A DNA stretch of 64,000 bases from an uncultured Bacteroidota bacterium (GCA_902776365.1 CACYPU010000009.1:1-64000), one strand, 5' to 3'. Shown: positions 49,720 through 59,148, counted from the stretch's first letter. Notes: generated by a model from the letters alone, not told the origin. Program-made: numbers and translations.

Positions 49720-50822
49720 TGACAAACAACACTTTCGACGACATACGCCCCTACTACGACAACGAGATTCCCGCAGCTATTGAACGAATCTCACAATGGG
49801 AACTCATACCGCAAATCCTGCGTTTCATTTATCCTCAGGAAAAGCCGGAGGACAGCATGGCCCGGCTCCGCAACGTTAAGACCGTCAAAGAGCTGCAGAC
49901 CACATTCATGTACGACGCCATCTGCCGTATCGTCAAAACCACCACCGACGGCTTCGAATGCTCAGGCTACGACTACATCAAACGCGGCCAGCCCTACCTC
50001 TTCATCTCCAACCACCGCGACATCACCCTCGACGCCTTCCTCCTCCAGATGGTCTTCATCTCGCGCCAGCGTGAGACCTCACATATCGTCTTCGGCAACA
50101 ACTTGATAGAGACGCCGCTCATGCGCGACCTCTACCTCAGCAACAAGCTCGTCCAGATGGAACGTGGCGGCAACCCCATGGCCTTCTACCGCAGCCTGCA
50201 ACACCTCTCGCAATACATCCACCACCTCATTGTCGACCAGAATCAATCTGTCTGGATTGCCCAGAAGAACGGACGCAGCAAGGACGGCATCGACTCCACG
50301 GCGCCCGCCATCATCAAGATGCTCACCCTCGGCGCCGACACCCCGGCAGCACAGACCCTCGCCGACCTCCATATCGTTCCCCTCTCTATCTCCTACGAAT
50401 GGGACCCCTGCGACCTGATGAAAGCCCACGAACTCTACCAGAAAGCCTACGGCGAATACCACAAGGTCGAAGGCGAGGATACCAACAGCGTCGCCACTGG
50501 CATCGTGGGATCCAAGGGTCACGTCCACCTATCCATCGGCAAACCGCTAACCATCAGCGAGCTGACACCCGCAGAAGGCGAAGACCTCGCCGACCATGTC
50601 GCTGCCGTACTCGACCGCCGCATCCAACGTCTCTACCACCTGATGCCCACCAACTACCTGGCCTACGACATGCTCAACAACATCAACCAGCACCGCCAGC
50701 ACTACACCGTCGACGTGAAGAACAAGTTCTTGCAGCGCATGAACCAACTCCCCGACGGCGAACCTCAGCGCATCTTCCTTGAGATGTACGCCAACCCCGT
50801 CATCTCCTCTCGCATGAGATAA
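49719..50822 (+). CDS. PlsC-like glycerolipid acyltransferase
   Basis: A 367-residue acyltransferase of the LPLAT/PlsC superfamily. The catalytic NHx4D block is NHRDITLD; a second block FGNNLIETPLMRDLYLSNKL and QMERGGNPMAFYRSL provides the acceptor-site arginine and glycines; WIAQKNGRSKDGID resembles the phosphate-binding block III. It is longer than PlsC and closer to Bacteroidota-type glycerol-3-phosphate acyltransferases. TAATG-coupled to gpsA, so it most likely uses the glycerol 3-phosphate that gpsA makes. It converges with the RecD-like gene. Confidence 0.83.
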   Translation: MTNNTFDDIRPYYDNEIPAAIERISQWELIPQILRFIYPQEKPEDSMARLRNVKTVKELQTTFMYDAICRIVKTTTDGFECSGYDYIKRGQPYLFISNHRDITLDAFLLQMVFISRQRETSHIVFGNNLIETPLMRDLYLSNKLVQMERGGNPMAFYRSLQHLSQYIHHLIVDQNQSVWIAQKNGRSKDGIDSTAPAIIKMLTLGADTPAAQTLADLHIVPLSISYEWDPCDLMKAHELYQKAYGEYHKVEGEDTNSVATGIVGSKGHVHLSIGKPLTISELTPAEGEDLADHVAAVLDRRIQRLYHLMPTNYLAYDMLNNINQHRQHYTVDVKNKFLQRMNQLPDGEPQRIFLEMYANPVISSRMR

Positions 50823-50825
50823 TCC

Positions 50826-52259
50826 CTATTCAAAGAAACGATTCTCAAACCCAAGCAGATACACCCTGTCGGTAGCTCGGGTGAAGGCTGTATACAGCCA
50901 TCGCAGATAGTCGCGGTCCAACGACATGTCGGGTGGCAGGAAACCCTGGTCCACAATCACCGTGCGCCACTGGCCACCCTGCGTCTTGTGGCAGGTCAGA
51001 GCATAGGCAAACTTTACCTGCAACGCGTTGTAGTAAGGGTTCTGACGCATCTCGCGCAGCCGGTCGGCCTTGTGCGGCAAATCGGCATAGTCTTCCATGA
51101 CAGCATTGTAGAACTGCTCCGACTCCTCGGCGGTGAGCGATGGCGACTCCGAATGCAGTGTGCTGAGCATCAGCTTGCAGTCTCGCGGCTCCTCGTCGGG
51201 GTAGTCGACAAATCGCAGTGTGGCGTCAGCGAAGCGGAAACCATAGAGTTCCTGCGTGTTGCGCACACTGAGCACCTCCACAATGTCGCCGTTGGCGATA
51301 AACCCTATCGAACTATCCTCATCAAGCCAGAAGTAATTGTTCTTCACCACCATCAGGTAGTCGCCGGCGTTCACCTCCTCCTCGCGGAAGAGCACACTGT
51401 TGCGAACCCCCTGGTTGAAGAGGTTGGCACGCTTGTTGGAGCGGCAGATGATGGCCACCTGCTCCAACGCGAAATCGCCATACTCGCGATATAGCGTCTC
51501 CATCAAATCCTCCCCGGCAAGCCTGATGACGTCGGTGTCGTTGGGGCTGAACAGTGGCAGCGTGGCTTCCTCGCCATCTTCCAGGACCGCTATCTGGTTC
51601 CGCAGCGAAGTGGCGTTGGCAAGAATCCCGGACAGCTGCTGCTGTCGCACCACCTCTGTGAGTTCCGACGTTATCACGTTCAGTCCGAAAGCCGCGGAGA
51701 GATAGCGTTCGTCGAGGGCCGGGCTCTCGCTCTGTCCCACGGGCGGCAGCTGGGCAGTGTCGCCTATCAGCATCAGGCGGCAGTGGTTGCCGTCATAGAC
51801 ATAGTCTATCAAATCCTCCAGCAGGCTGTGCCGCGACGAGGTGGCCTCCAGCCCTATCATCGACGCCTCGTCGACAATAAATAATGTATAGGCATGCTTG
51901 TTGATGGCCCTGACCGTGCGCACCACACCCCCGGCATCGGTCACCGTCATGTAAATCTTCTTGTGTATCGTATATGCCGGACGACCGGAATAGTTGGATA
52001 TCACCTTGGCGGCGCGTCCTGTGGGTGCCAGCAGCAGCGTGTCCACACGCAACTGCGGAAGTGTCTGGATAAGCGCCGACACCAGCGAGGTCTTTCCCGT
52101 ACCAGCGTAGCCTTTCAGCAGAAACACCGAACGCGGGTCCCTGTCATACACGAACCGTGCCATGCATGCACAAGCATCCCGCTGTCCACTGGTGGGGTCA
52201 TGTGGAAAGCGGGATAAGATAAGTTTCTGAACTGTCGGACCGTAGCCTGACGTTGTCAC
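50826..52259 (-). CDS. RecD-like/UvrD-fold ATP-dependent DNA helicase
   Basis: A 477-residue SF1 helicase. Walker A LKGYAGTGKTS (44-54), TLLLAPTGRAAKVI (motif Ia), FIVDEASMIG (Walker B), LMLIGDTAQLPPVGQS (motif III), and the C-terminal UvrD_C_2 region ALTCHKTQGGQW with VYTAFTRATDRVYLL-type end (LYTAFTRATDRVYLLG). This is the short form widespread in Bacteroidota, lacking the N-terminal RecD2 domains. It should act in DNA repair or recombination. Lies 6 bp after secG in the same run. Confidence 0.9.
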   Translation of the reverse strand: MTTSGYGPTVQKLILSRFPHDPTSGQRDACACMARFVYDRDPRSVFLLKGYAGTGKTSLVSALIQTLPQLRVDTLLLAPTGRAAKVISNYSGRPAYTIHKKIYMTVTDAGGVVRTVRAINKHAYTLFIVDEASMIGLEATSSRHSLLEDLIDYVYDGNHCRLMLIGDTAQLPPVGQSESPALDERYLSAAFGLNVITSELTEVVRQQQLSGILANATSLRNQIAVLEDGEEATLPLFSPNDTDVIRLAGEDLMETLYREYGDFALEQVAIICRSNKRANLFNQGVRNSVLFREEEVNAGDYLMVVKNNYFWLDEDSSIGFIANGDIVEVLSVRNTQELYGFRFADATLRFVDYPDEEPRDCKLMLSTLHSESPSLTAEESEQFYNAVMEDYADLPHKADRLREMRQNPYYNALQVKFAYALTCHKTQGGQWRTVIVDQGFLPPDMSLDRDYLRWLYTAFTRATDRVYLLGFENRFFE

Positions 52260-52265
52260 ACCTCG

Positions 52266-52589
52266 TTATTCGTTTTGTGCGGTGGGAGTGGCGGTATTGC
52301 CGTCCTGCTGGGCGTTGTTGGCGTTCTGCTGCTGGTTGACGACCGTCGTCTTCGGCTTGCTGCCGGTGGAGTTATGCCATACGATAGGAGCCATCAGGCA
52401 GAGCACCACGAGGATGCCCACGAGCCACCAGGTGGCTTTCTCAAGGAAGTCGGCAGTCTGGCGGACACCCATCACCTGGGTGGGGGCGGAGAAATTGGCA
52501 GCAAGGCCGCCGCCCTTAGAATTCTGAACCAACACAATCAGTCCCAAAAGGACGCAAACGATGATAACAAGAACTAAAATAATATACAT
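52266..52589 (-). CDS. secG: Protein translocase subunit SecG
   Basis: A 107-residue small membrane protein with two TM segments (about 2-20 and 56-74) separated by VLVQNSKGGGLAANFSAPTQ, the SecG signature. The Gln/Asn-rich tail (NQQQNANNAQQDGN) is typical of Bacteroidota. It assists SecYE during protein export. Sits between a TPR-like gene and the RecD-like helicase. Confidence 0.93.
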   Translation of the reverse strand: MYIILVLVIIVCVLLGLIVLVQNSKGGGLAANFSAPTQVMGVRQTADFLEKATWWLVGILVVLCLMAPIVWHNSTGSKPKTTVVNQQQNANNAQQDGNTATPTAQNE

Positions 52590-52601
52590 CTTTTTTGTTT
52601 T

Positions 52602-53237
52602 TTATTTGCTATTTTTTAACCTTTTCAATTCCTCAATTCGGGGTGCAAAAATACTACTTTTTTCGGGATTGTGAGCCAATAAATTCTCATAAATTGCCAA
52701 AGCCTTGTCGTAGCGGCCCTGGTTTTTCAATATAACCGCCAGTGTCTCAGTGCCTAACGACACGTCGGCCACCAGACTTTTTTTGTCGTTAAATTCACTT
52801 TTCTTGCTTTCGCCACCCTTCAAATCCTCCTCTTCCGAGGCCTCCGAAGGCAGAAAATTCGACAAAATGACACTCTTCGGAGCGGTCTTGAACGACACCT
52901 CCTGGAAGGTGTTGATTTCGTTCAGCACATCGAAGGTCGGATCCACCTCCGGTGCGGCTACCTCCGGCACTGTCGCTGCTGCTGCCACCTCCTCTTCGGT
53001 GACGGCTGTCGCCCCGGCAATCAAGCGGTCGAGGACGGCAGGATTGCACACCGACAACGCCACGGCGCGACGCTCCTCGGGCGTGTCATAGCCATACACA
53101 TGGTCGGCCAGCAACGCCACCGTGCCCACCACCGACGAGTAGGGGTACTTCGACATCATGGCCTTCAACCACCCCCTGTCCTGCGACGTGAAACCCGTCG
53201 GATTCGACACCTTTTCGGCAAACTGTTTTTTGTCCAT
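52602..53237 (-). CDS. Conserved hypothetical protein with C-terminal TPR-like motif
   Basis: A 211-residue cytoplasmic protein. N-terminal: TGFTSQDRGWLKAMMSKYPY and SVVGTVALLADHVYGYDTPE; the middle is acidic and low-complexity; the C-terminal segment ETLAVILKNQGRYDKALAIY followed by ENLLAHNPEKSS is one TPR motif. Genes of this form precede secG in Bacteroidota. Function unknown. It has its own strong promoter, which likely drives secG and the helicase too. Confidence 0.75.
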   Translation of the reverse strand: MDKKQFAEKVSNPTGFTSQDRGWLKAMMSKYPYSSVVGTVALLADHVYGYDTPEERRAVALSVCNPAVLDRLIAGATAVTEEEVAAAATVPEVAAPEVDPTFDVLNEINTFQEVSFKTAPKSVILSNFLPSEASEEEDLKGGESKKSEFNDKKSLVADVSLGTETLAVILKNQGRYDKALAIYENLLAHNPEKSSIFAPRIEELKRLKNSK

Positions 53238-53269
53238 TTAACAAATTTTTACACTCAAAATTGGAATTG

Positions 53270-53300
53270 CAAATGTACAAAAAAATTTTCTAACAGCAAA
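53270..53300 (-). promoter_or_regulatory. Promoter of the TPR-like gene/secG run
   Basis: Minus-strand TTTG (53300-53297), 19 bp, TACATTTG (53277-53270): full consensus. The leader is about 25 nt. Confidence 0.75.
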
Positions 53301-53403
53301 AAAAGAATTTATTTTATCCTGCTACATAATTATTTTTCAGTCATTTACACGTAAAAAAGTTTTTTGGGGAATAAATTTTTATCAACAATTCAAAAATAAT
53401 TCG

Positions 53404-53411
53404 TACTTTTG
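53404..53411 (+). promoter_or_regulatory. -7 box TACTTTTG of rpmH
   Basis: Full match to TAnnTTTG, 44 bp before the rpmH ATG; no clear -33. Confidence 0.55.
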
Positions 53412-53455
53412 CACCTCAATTTTGACGAAAAAAAACAAAAAAATATAGTTGAAAA

Positions 53456-53602
53456 ATGAAAAGAACATTCCAACCTTCACTGAGGAAAAGAGCAAACAAG
53501 CACGGCTTCCGCAAGAGAATGTCTACCGCCAACGGTAGAAAAGTGCTGGCCGCCCGTCGCAGAAAAGGCAGAAAAAGACTGACCGTCTCCGACGAGAGAT
53601 AG
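53456..53602 (+). CDS. rpmH: 50S ribosomal protein L34
   Basis: A 48-residue, highly basic protein: [20 protein letters not shown], then [20 protein letters not shown] and the end RLTVSDER. The KRTFQPS start, GFRxRM and GRKVLxxRRxKGRxxL are the L34 signature. It is shorter than usual ORF cut-offs. It precedes rlmD by 16 bp with its own -7 box. Confidence 0.96.
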   Translation: MKRTFQPSLRKRANKHGFRKRMSTANGRKVLAARRRKGRKRLTVSDER

Positions 53603-53618
53603 CAAGTGCTACCCTAGC

Positions 53619-55046
53619 ATGGCGAAAAAGAAAGAGTTACCCCTGCTCGAGCAGGTGACCATCGCCGATGCGGGCGCAGAAGGAAAGGCCGTTGCTAAAG
53701 TCAACGGCCTTGTTGTGTTTGTACCCTTCGTCGTCCCGGGAGATGTGGTGGACATCCAACTGTTCAAGAAGAAAAAGAGCTACGCCGAAGGACGCGCCGT
53801 CCGCTTCCACCACTATTCCGAGGCCCGTGTCGAGCCCCGCTGCCCCCACTTCGGCGTCTGTGGCGGATGCAAATGGCAAATCCTCAACTATGCCGCGCAG
53901 CTCGAAGCCAAGCAACGCCAGGTGCGCGACAACCTCGAACGCCTCGGCAACGTCGACTGCTCCGGCATGCGCCCCATCTGCGGCTCCGACAACATCTACT
54001 ACTACCGCAACAAGCTGGAATTCACCTTCTCCACCAAAGCCTGGCGCACCGCCGAAGAGCTCGCTTCCGGCACCCCCCAGTCCGCCCAAGGCGCCCTCGG
54101 GTTCCATATCCCACAGCTCTTCGACAAGGTCCTGCCCATCCAACACTGCGCCCTCCAAGCCGACCCCAGCAACGACATACGCCTCGCCGTGAGCCATTAT
54201 GCCGAAGAGAACCATCTGGAATACTACGACATACGCAACCACACGGGCTTCCTCCGCAACCTCGTCATCCGCAACACCTCTCTCGGCCACTGGATGGTCA
54301 TCGTCATCGTGGCACAGGACGACACCTCGCGCCTTTTCCCCCTGCTCGACATGCTCCACAGCCGCTTCCCACAAATCACCTCGCTCCAGTACATCGTCAA
54401 CACCAAATTCAACGACTCCTATGGCGACCTCGACGTCGTCACCTACCGTGGCACCGACCACATCGAAGAAGAGATGACCAGCTACAATGGCGGTCGTCCC
54501 CTTCACTATATCATCAACCCCAAGTCATTCTACCAGACCAACTCCGCCCAAGCGCAGCGCCTCTACAGCTTCGTAGCCGAACTCGCTGAACTTCAGCCCA
54601 CCGACACCCTCTACGACCTCTACACCGGCACCGGCACCATAGCCCTCTTCCTCGCCGACAAATGCCGCCAGGTGGTAGGCATCGAATATGTCGAGGAGGC
54701 CATCGCCGACGCCAAAGCCAACGCCCGCCTCAACGGCTTCGACAACACCCGCTTCTACGCCGGCGACATGGCGCAGGTGCTCACCCCCGACTTCATCGCC
54801 GCCAACGGCCGACCCGACGTAGTGGTCACCGACCCCCCACGCGCCGGCATGCATGAGAAAGTGGTCACCCAGCTTCTCGCCACGGCGCCACGCAAAATCG
54901 TCTACGTCAGCTGCAACCCCGCCACCCAGGCCCGCGACCTGCAGCTCCTCAGCGAACGCTATGAGGTCCGACGCATCCAGCCCGTCGACATGTTCCCCCA
55001 CACCCAGCACGTCGAAAACATCGCCGAGCTGACGCTGAAGAACTGA
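53619..55046 (+). CDS. rlmD: 23S rRNA (uracil1939-C5)-methyltransferase RlmD
   Basis: A 475-residue SAM-dependent RNA methyltransferase of the RumA/TrmA family. N-terminal TRAM domain (DAGAEGKAVAKVNGLVVFVP), the Fe-S cysteine cluster CPHFGVCGGCKWQ, the SAM site YDLYTGTGTIALFLAD, TDPPRAGMHEKV and the catalytic cysteine loop YVSCNPATQARDL. Full length. Probably co-transcribed with rpmH, since only 16 bp separate them. The exact uridine (1939 or 747) is by homology. Confidence 0.9.
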   Translation: MAKKKELPLLEQVTIADAGAEGKAVAKVNGLVVFVPFVVPGDVVDIQLFKKKKSYAEGRAVRFHHYSEARVEPRCPHFGVCGGCKWQILNYAAQLEAKQRQVRDNLERLGNVDCSGMRPICGSDNIYYYRNKLEFTFSTKAWRTAEELASGTPQSAQGALGFHIPQLFDKVLPIQHCALQADPSNDIRLAVSHYAEENHLEYYDIRNHTGFLRNLVIRNTSLGHWMVIVIVAQDDTSRLFPLLDMLHSRFPQITSLQYIVNTKFNDSYGDLDVVTYRGTDHIEEEMTSYNGGRPLHYIINPKSFYQTNSAQAQRLYSFVAELAELQPTDTLYDLYTGTGTIALFLADKCRQVVGIEYVEEAIADAKANARLNGFDNTRFYAGDMAQVLTPDFIAANGRPDVVVTDPPRAGMHEKVVTQLLATAPRKIVYVSCNPATQARDLQLLSERYEVRRIQPVDMFPHTQHVENIAELTLKN

Positions 55047-55096
55047 AAAAAAATACTAAATTTTCTTAAGGTAACACCTATTTTCAAAAAAATTGT

Positions 55097-55104
55097 TATC
55101 TTTG
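55097..55104 (+). promoter_or_regulatory. -7 box TATCTTTG of the T9SS protein gene
   Basis: Full consensus. The leader of about 100 nt contains a small hairpin GCTGTT/AACAGC near 55135-55151. Confidence 0.6.
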
Positions 55105-55214
55105 CATGTTGTTCCTCATGGGAAAGGAAACGCTGCTGTTAGCGCAACAGCCTAGATAATAGAGGAATATATAATTATAGTTATAGAATAATAATAATAA
55201 AAATACAAACCGAC

Positions 55215-57125
55215 ATGATGAAAAAAGTATTTTTGAGTCTACTTTTGGCCATCGTTTGCATGCCCGCAGCTTTCAGCCAGACCAAGGCTGGCGATTTGGT
55301 AATCACCGACACTGCCGTCTGCGGAAGTTACACCTGGCCTATCAACAACGTCACGTACAACAATGACACCACCGTCGTTGTATCTACCGACACTGCCACC
55401 TATGTGCTCCACCTCACTGCAGCAACCATCACCGCCGACACCGCTGTCGCCCGCGTCCTCAACGGCGACTGCTTCGTCTCCTGGAACGACAAGCGCTGGG
55501 TCGCCAACGGCACCTACCTCGACACCATCCATGTGGCCGGTACCTGCGACACCATCGTCAAACTCAACATCAACCTCACCATCCCCCACCCCGACACCAC
55601 CCATACTGCTGTCACCGCCGCTTGCTTCTACAACTGGGAAGGTGAGCAAATCTCTGAGGCCGGCACCTACACCCACAACTACCTCGCCCTCGACGGCTGC
55701 GACAGCGTTGTCGCCCTCACCGTCAACTTCACCGGCGTCCTCCACCTCGACTCCACCGTCGTAGCCTGCGACTACTTTGTCTTGGACAACGACACCATCA
55801 CCGCCGACACCACCTTCGTCTCCGAGAATACCACCTCCAGCTGCCACATCTTCACCACCTTCCACATCTCCATCGCCCACAGCGCTACCGACACCACCCT
55901 GGTGGACACCATCGGTGGCTGCAGTATCGTCTGGGGTGGCCAGACCTACGGCTACACCACCGTCGGCCAGACCGTCTATGCCAACATCCAGACCGCCGAC
56001 GGCTGCGACAGCATCGTGGGTATCCACATCGTCGCCTTCGACAGCGTCGAGAACGAGACCATCGTCTCCGACAATGTGAGCTGCGAATCCTATTCCCTCC
56101 GCTACTCCGGCCTCCGTCCCAACGGCTCCTACGAGAACCGCACCGCCGTCTTCACCGAGGATGGCACCTACACCTCCGCCCCCAACGGCGACACCCTCAT
56201 GTACTACAACCGCAACACCAAATGCCTCTCCTACAGAACCCTCGTCCTCAACCTCATCGAGGTCGAACAGAGAACCCGCGACTATGTCGTCGACACCGTG
56301 GTGTGCGACAAATACACCTTCACCTTCAACGACAATGAAGGTAACCGCATGTACTTCTACGAGACCGTCGACACCGTCCTCGTAAGCCCCGGCGCCCACG
56401 AGACCGCCAACTCCTGCTACGACTCCGTCGCCCACTTCATCGTCGTGGTCAACCACAAACACTATAACGACGTCACCGCCACCGCCTGCGAAAGCTACAC
56501 CTGGGATGCCAACGGCCAGACCTACACCGCCTCCACCGTCGACTCCATCCGCTTCTCCGTCCGCACCGTCGGCGAAAACTGCGACTCCATCGGCCGCCTC
56601 AACCTCACCATCAACAATAACCCCGATGTCCACATCGAGGGCAACTGGCACGTCAACCCCGGCGAGACCGCCCACCTCACGGCCGTCTACAACACCGCCG
56701 ACCATCCCACCTTCCAGTGGTACAAGAACGAAGTGGCCATCCCCGCCAGCCAGGGTGGTAAGTCCGACGCCATCGACGTCACCGAGAACACCAACACCGA
56801 CATCCGCCTCGAGACCACCAGCGACAAGGGCTGCGTCACCAACAACTGGATTACCGTCACCTTCCATGTGGGCATCGACGATGTCGAGAACCTTCAGGTC
56901 AACATCTACCCCAACCCCGCCAGCCGCTTCATTAACATTGTGAGCGACGACGCCATCAACACCGTGGTCATCTACAACGCCATCGGCCAGCAGGTCATCA
57001 CCCGCACCGTCGACGACAACGCCACCATGCTCGACCTTGGCAACCTCACCACCGGTGCCTACACCATGGTCATCCTCTCCGCCAACGGCGACCGTGCCAC
57101 GCGCAAATTCATTGTCAATAAATAA
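55215..57125 (+). CDS. Exported repeat protein with T9SS type A sorting domain
   Basis: A 636-residue protein with signal peptide (MMKKVFLSLLLAIVCM to AFSQ), then at least six degenerate beta repeats of about 70-90 residues carrying a D-T-x-V-C-x-S-Y-x-W pattern and GCDSIV (for example VCGSYTWPINNVTYN, ACESYTWDANGQTYT, ADGCDSIVGIHI). An Ig-like segment (HPTFQWYKNEVAIPA) and the type A sorting signal (VNIYPNPASRFINIV, GAYTMVILS, RKFIVNK) follow. Expected at the cell surface as an adhesin or structural protein. The TAA overlaps the apbE ATG. Confidence 0.88.
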   Translation: MMKKVFLSLLLAIVCMPAAFSQTKAGDLVITDTAVCGSYTWPINNVTYNNDTTVVVSTDTATYVLHLTAATITADTAVARVLNGDCFVSWNDKRWVANGTYLDTIHVAGTCDTIVKLNINLTIPHPDTTHTAVTAACFYNWEGEQISEAGTYTHNYLALDGCDSVVALTVNFTGVLHLDSTVVACDYFVLDNDTITADTTFVSENTTSSCHIFTTFHISIAHSATDTTLVDTIGGCSIVWGGQTYGYTTVGQTVYANIQTADGCDSIVGIHIVAFDSVENETIVSDNVSCESYSLRYSGLRPNGSYENRTAVFTEDGTYTSAPNGDTLMYYNRNTKCLSYRTLVLNLIEVEQRTRDYVVDTVVCDKYTFTFNDNEGNRMYFYETVDTVLVSPGAHETANSCYDSVAHFIVVVNHKHYNDVTATACESYTWDANGQTYTASTVDSIRFSVRTVGENCDSIGRLNLTINNNPDVHIEGNWHVNPGETAHLTAVYNTADHPTFQWYKNEVAIPASQGGKSDAIDVTENTNTDIRLETTSDKGCVTNNWITVTFHVGIDDVENLQVNIYPNPASRFINIVSDDAINTVVIYNAIGQQVITRTVDDNATMLDLGNLTTGAYTMVILSANGDRATRKFIVNK

Positions 57126-58195
57126 TGAATATATATTATAAAAACAGAAGCGTCTGGCACCCCCGTGCCGGACGCTTTTTGATAACACTTCTCGCCCTGG
57201 TCCTCTGCGCCGCCTGCAACCTGCAGCCCGACCACCGCGACACAACCCACAGCCCTGACGACCCCGTGCACCTCAGCGGCCAGGCCCAGGGCACCTACTA
57301 CTCCGTCATCTACTACGACTCCCTCCAGCGCGACCTGCAGCCGCAAATCGACTCCCTCCTCGACGCCTTCGACCTCTCGGCCTCCCTCTGGGTCGACAGC
57401 TCCCTGCTGCGACGCATCAACGCCAACCTCACCGACACCCTCGACGACATCCTCCTCACCCTGCTCACCAACTCCCTCCTCATCGAGGACTACACCGGCG
57501 GCGCCTTCAACTGCCGTGTGGGCCGCATCGTCCAGGCTTGGGGCTTCAGCTTCAAGCAGCGCAGCGAGCCCGACGGCGCCGAGCTGGCAGCCATGCTGCA
57601 AGCCGCCCACGCCCCCGTGGCGGTCGACGGCCGTCGCCTGACGCGCCAGAACCCCGCCACCGAACTCGACTTCAACGCCATCGCACAAGGCTACGCCTCC
57701 GACCTCGTGGGCCTCTTCCTTGAAAGTCGCGGCATCCACAACTACCTCGTCGACATCGGCGGCGAAGTCGTCGCCCGCGGCGCCAAAGCCGACGGCAGCC
57801 CCTGGCGCGTGGGCATCGAGCGCCCTGCCGAGAACCGCTACAGCGAACCCGTGGTGCAGACCACCATCGCCGTCGGCGACCAGTCCGTCGTCACCTCCGG
57901 CAGCTACCGCAAATACTACGAACGCAACGGCACCAAATACTCCCACACCATCGACCCTGCCACCGGCCGCCCCGTCACCCACTCGCTCCTCAGCGCCACC
58001 GTCGTCGAGCACCCCTGCTGGCTCGCCGACGCCATGGCCACGGCCTACATGGTCATGGGCCTCGAGCGGGGCAAAGCCTTCATCGCCGCCCACCCCGACG
58101 GCCCCGGCACCCACGCCGTCCTCTTCCTCTACGACTCCTGCGGCACCCTGGCCTCCTACGCCACCCCCGCCTTTGAACAACTGATAATAAAATAA
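57125..58195 (+). CDS. apbE: FAD:protein FMN transferase ApbE (lipoprotein)
   Basis: A 356-residue periplasmic flavin transferase that attaches FMN to Thr/Ser of target proteins. The signal has Arg/Lys then LITLLALVLCAAC (lipobox cysteine about 31). Motifs: GTYYSVIYYD, TGGAFNCRVGRIVQAWGFSF, DFNAIAQGYASDLV, LVDIGGEVVARG, SYRKYYERNGTKYSHTIDPA and the metal-binding C-terminal DAMATAYMVMG. The ATG overlaps the upstream stop. A GC-rich terminator hairpin lies over codons 8-19; a TTG after it would give a shorter start. Confidence 0.9.
   Translation: MNIYYKNRSVWHPRAGRFLITLLALVLCAACNLQPDHRDTTHSPDDPVHLSGQAQGTYYSVIYYDSLQRDLQPQIDSLLDAFDLSASLWVDSSLLRRINANLTDTLDDILLTLLTNSLLIEDYTGGAFNCRVGRIVQAWGFSFKQRSEPDGAELAAMLQAAHAPVAVDGRRLTRQNPATELDFNAIAQGYASDLVGLFLESRGIHNYLVDIGGEVVARGAKADGSPWRVGIERPAENRYSEPVVQTTIAVGDQSVVTSGSYRKYYERNGTKYSHTIDPATGRPVTHSLLSATVVEHPCWLADAMATAYMVMGLERGKAFIAAHPDGPGTHAVLFLYDSCGTLASYATPAFEQLIIK
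57148..57180 (+). terminator. Rho-independent terminator inside the 5' end of apbE
   Basis: Stem AAGCGTCTGGCAC (57148-57160) and GTGCCGGACGCTT (57165-57177), one G-U, loop CCCC, then T's to 57180. It begins 23 bp after the T9SS gene stop, yet lies within the apbE reading frame (codons for SVWHPRAGRF). Confidence 0.8.
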
Positions 58196-58203
58196 AACAC
58201 GAT

Positions 58204-59067
58204 ATGAAATCAATGACCGGCTACGCCAAGGTGCAGTCCACCCTCGGCGACAAGAAACTGAACATCGAAATCAAGACCCTCAACAGCAAGCAGCTCGACC
58301 TCATCGTCAAAGTCCCTGCCGCCTACCGCGCCAAGGAACTCGACATCCGGGCCATGCTGGGCCAGCTCGAGCGCGGCAAGGTGGAATGCATTATCAGCGA
58401 GGAAGCCACTGCCGCCAGCGCCACTGCTTTCAACGCCGACCTGCTGTCCGAGCGCTTCACCGCCCTGTGGAAGCTCGCCACAAAAATCGGCGCCTCCACC
58501 GACACCCTCTACAGCCACCTGGTCTCCATGCCCGACATCTGGAACAGCTCCGCCGACGGCGAGGTGACCGACGACGAATGGAACACCGTCGCCGCCGACC
58601 TCCAGCGCGCCATCGACCTCTGCGACCAGTTCCGCGCCCACGAGGGCGGCGTGCTGGAACGCGACTTCCACAAGCACGTCAACCTCATCGAAGAAAAGCT
58701 GCGCCTCATCCCTGCCCTCGAGGGCGAACGCATCGACACCGCCAAGGAACGCATCCGCCGCTACATGGCCGAAGCCGCCGTCAAGGAGGTCGACGAGAAC
58801 CGCTTCGAGCAGGAACTCATCTACTACCTCGAGAAACTCGACATCACCGAGGAGAAAGTGCGCCTGCAGAAACACATCGACTACTTCCGCCAGACGATGG
58901 CCGACGAGCCCTCCTGCGGCAAGAAGCTGGCCTTTGTGGCCCAGGAGATGGGACGCGAAATCAACACCACCGGCTCCAAAGCCAACCACGCCGAGATACA
59001 GAAAATCGTCGTCGAGATGAAAGACGAACTAGAGAAAATCAAAGAACAACTCGGCAACGTATTATAA
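58204..59067 (+). CDS. yicC: YicC-family endoribonuclease
   Basis: A 287-residue protein of the YicC/YloC family, recently shown elsewhere to be endoribonucleases. N-terminal MKSMTGYAKVQSTLGDKKLN and EIKTLNSKQLDLIVKVP, and the C-terminal DUF1732: QELIYYLEKLDITEEKVRLQ, HIDYFRQTM, GKKLAFVAQEMGREINTTGS and KANHAEIQKIVVEMKDELEK. Full length (E. coli YicC is 287). It follows apbE by 8 bp; a repeat and strong terminator follow. Confidence 0.93.
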   Translation: MKSMTGYAKVQSTLGDKKLNIEIKTLNSKQLDLIVKVPAAYRAKELDIRAMLGQLERGKVECIISEEATAASATAFNADLLSERFTALWKLATKIGASTDTLYSHLVSMPDIWNSSADGEVTDDEWNTVAADLQRAIDLCDQFRAHEGGVLERDFHKHVNLIEEKLRLIPALEGERIDTAKERIRRYMAEAAVKEVDENRFEQELIYYLEKLDITEEKVRLQKHIDYFRQTMADEPSCGKKLAFVAQEMGREINTTGSKANHAEIQKIVVEMKDELEKIKEQLGNVL

Positions 59068-59110
59068 TGTAATATCGTTATAACGTTATAACGTTATAAC
59101 GATATAACGA
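59068..59110. repeat. CGTTATAACG near-tandem repeat
   Basis: aatatcgttataacgttata then acgttataacgatataacga, period 9-10, each unit a palindrome. Follows yicC directly. Sister of the tract at the ftsW 3' end. Confidence 0.75.
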
Positions 59111-59114
59111 CAAA

Positions 59115-59148
59115 AAAAATCAGGCTCCCGATTGGGAGCCTGATTTTT
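59115..59148. terminator. Bidirectional rho-independent terminator
   Basis: Perfect stem AAAAATCAGGCTCCC/GGGAGCCTGATTTTT with loop GATT, between convergent yicC and the minus-strand T9SS gene. Confidence 0.92.

Noticed and set aside
55239-57245. 668-codon minus-strand ORF opposite the T9SS type A gene
   Set aside because: Low-complexity Gly/Val/Asp composition typical of antisense frames; the plus strand has a signal peptide and sorting domain.
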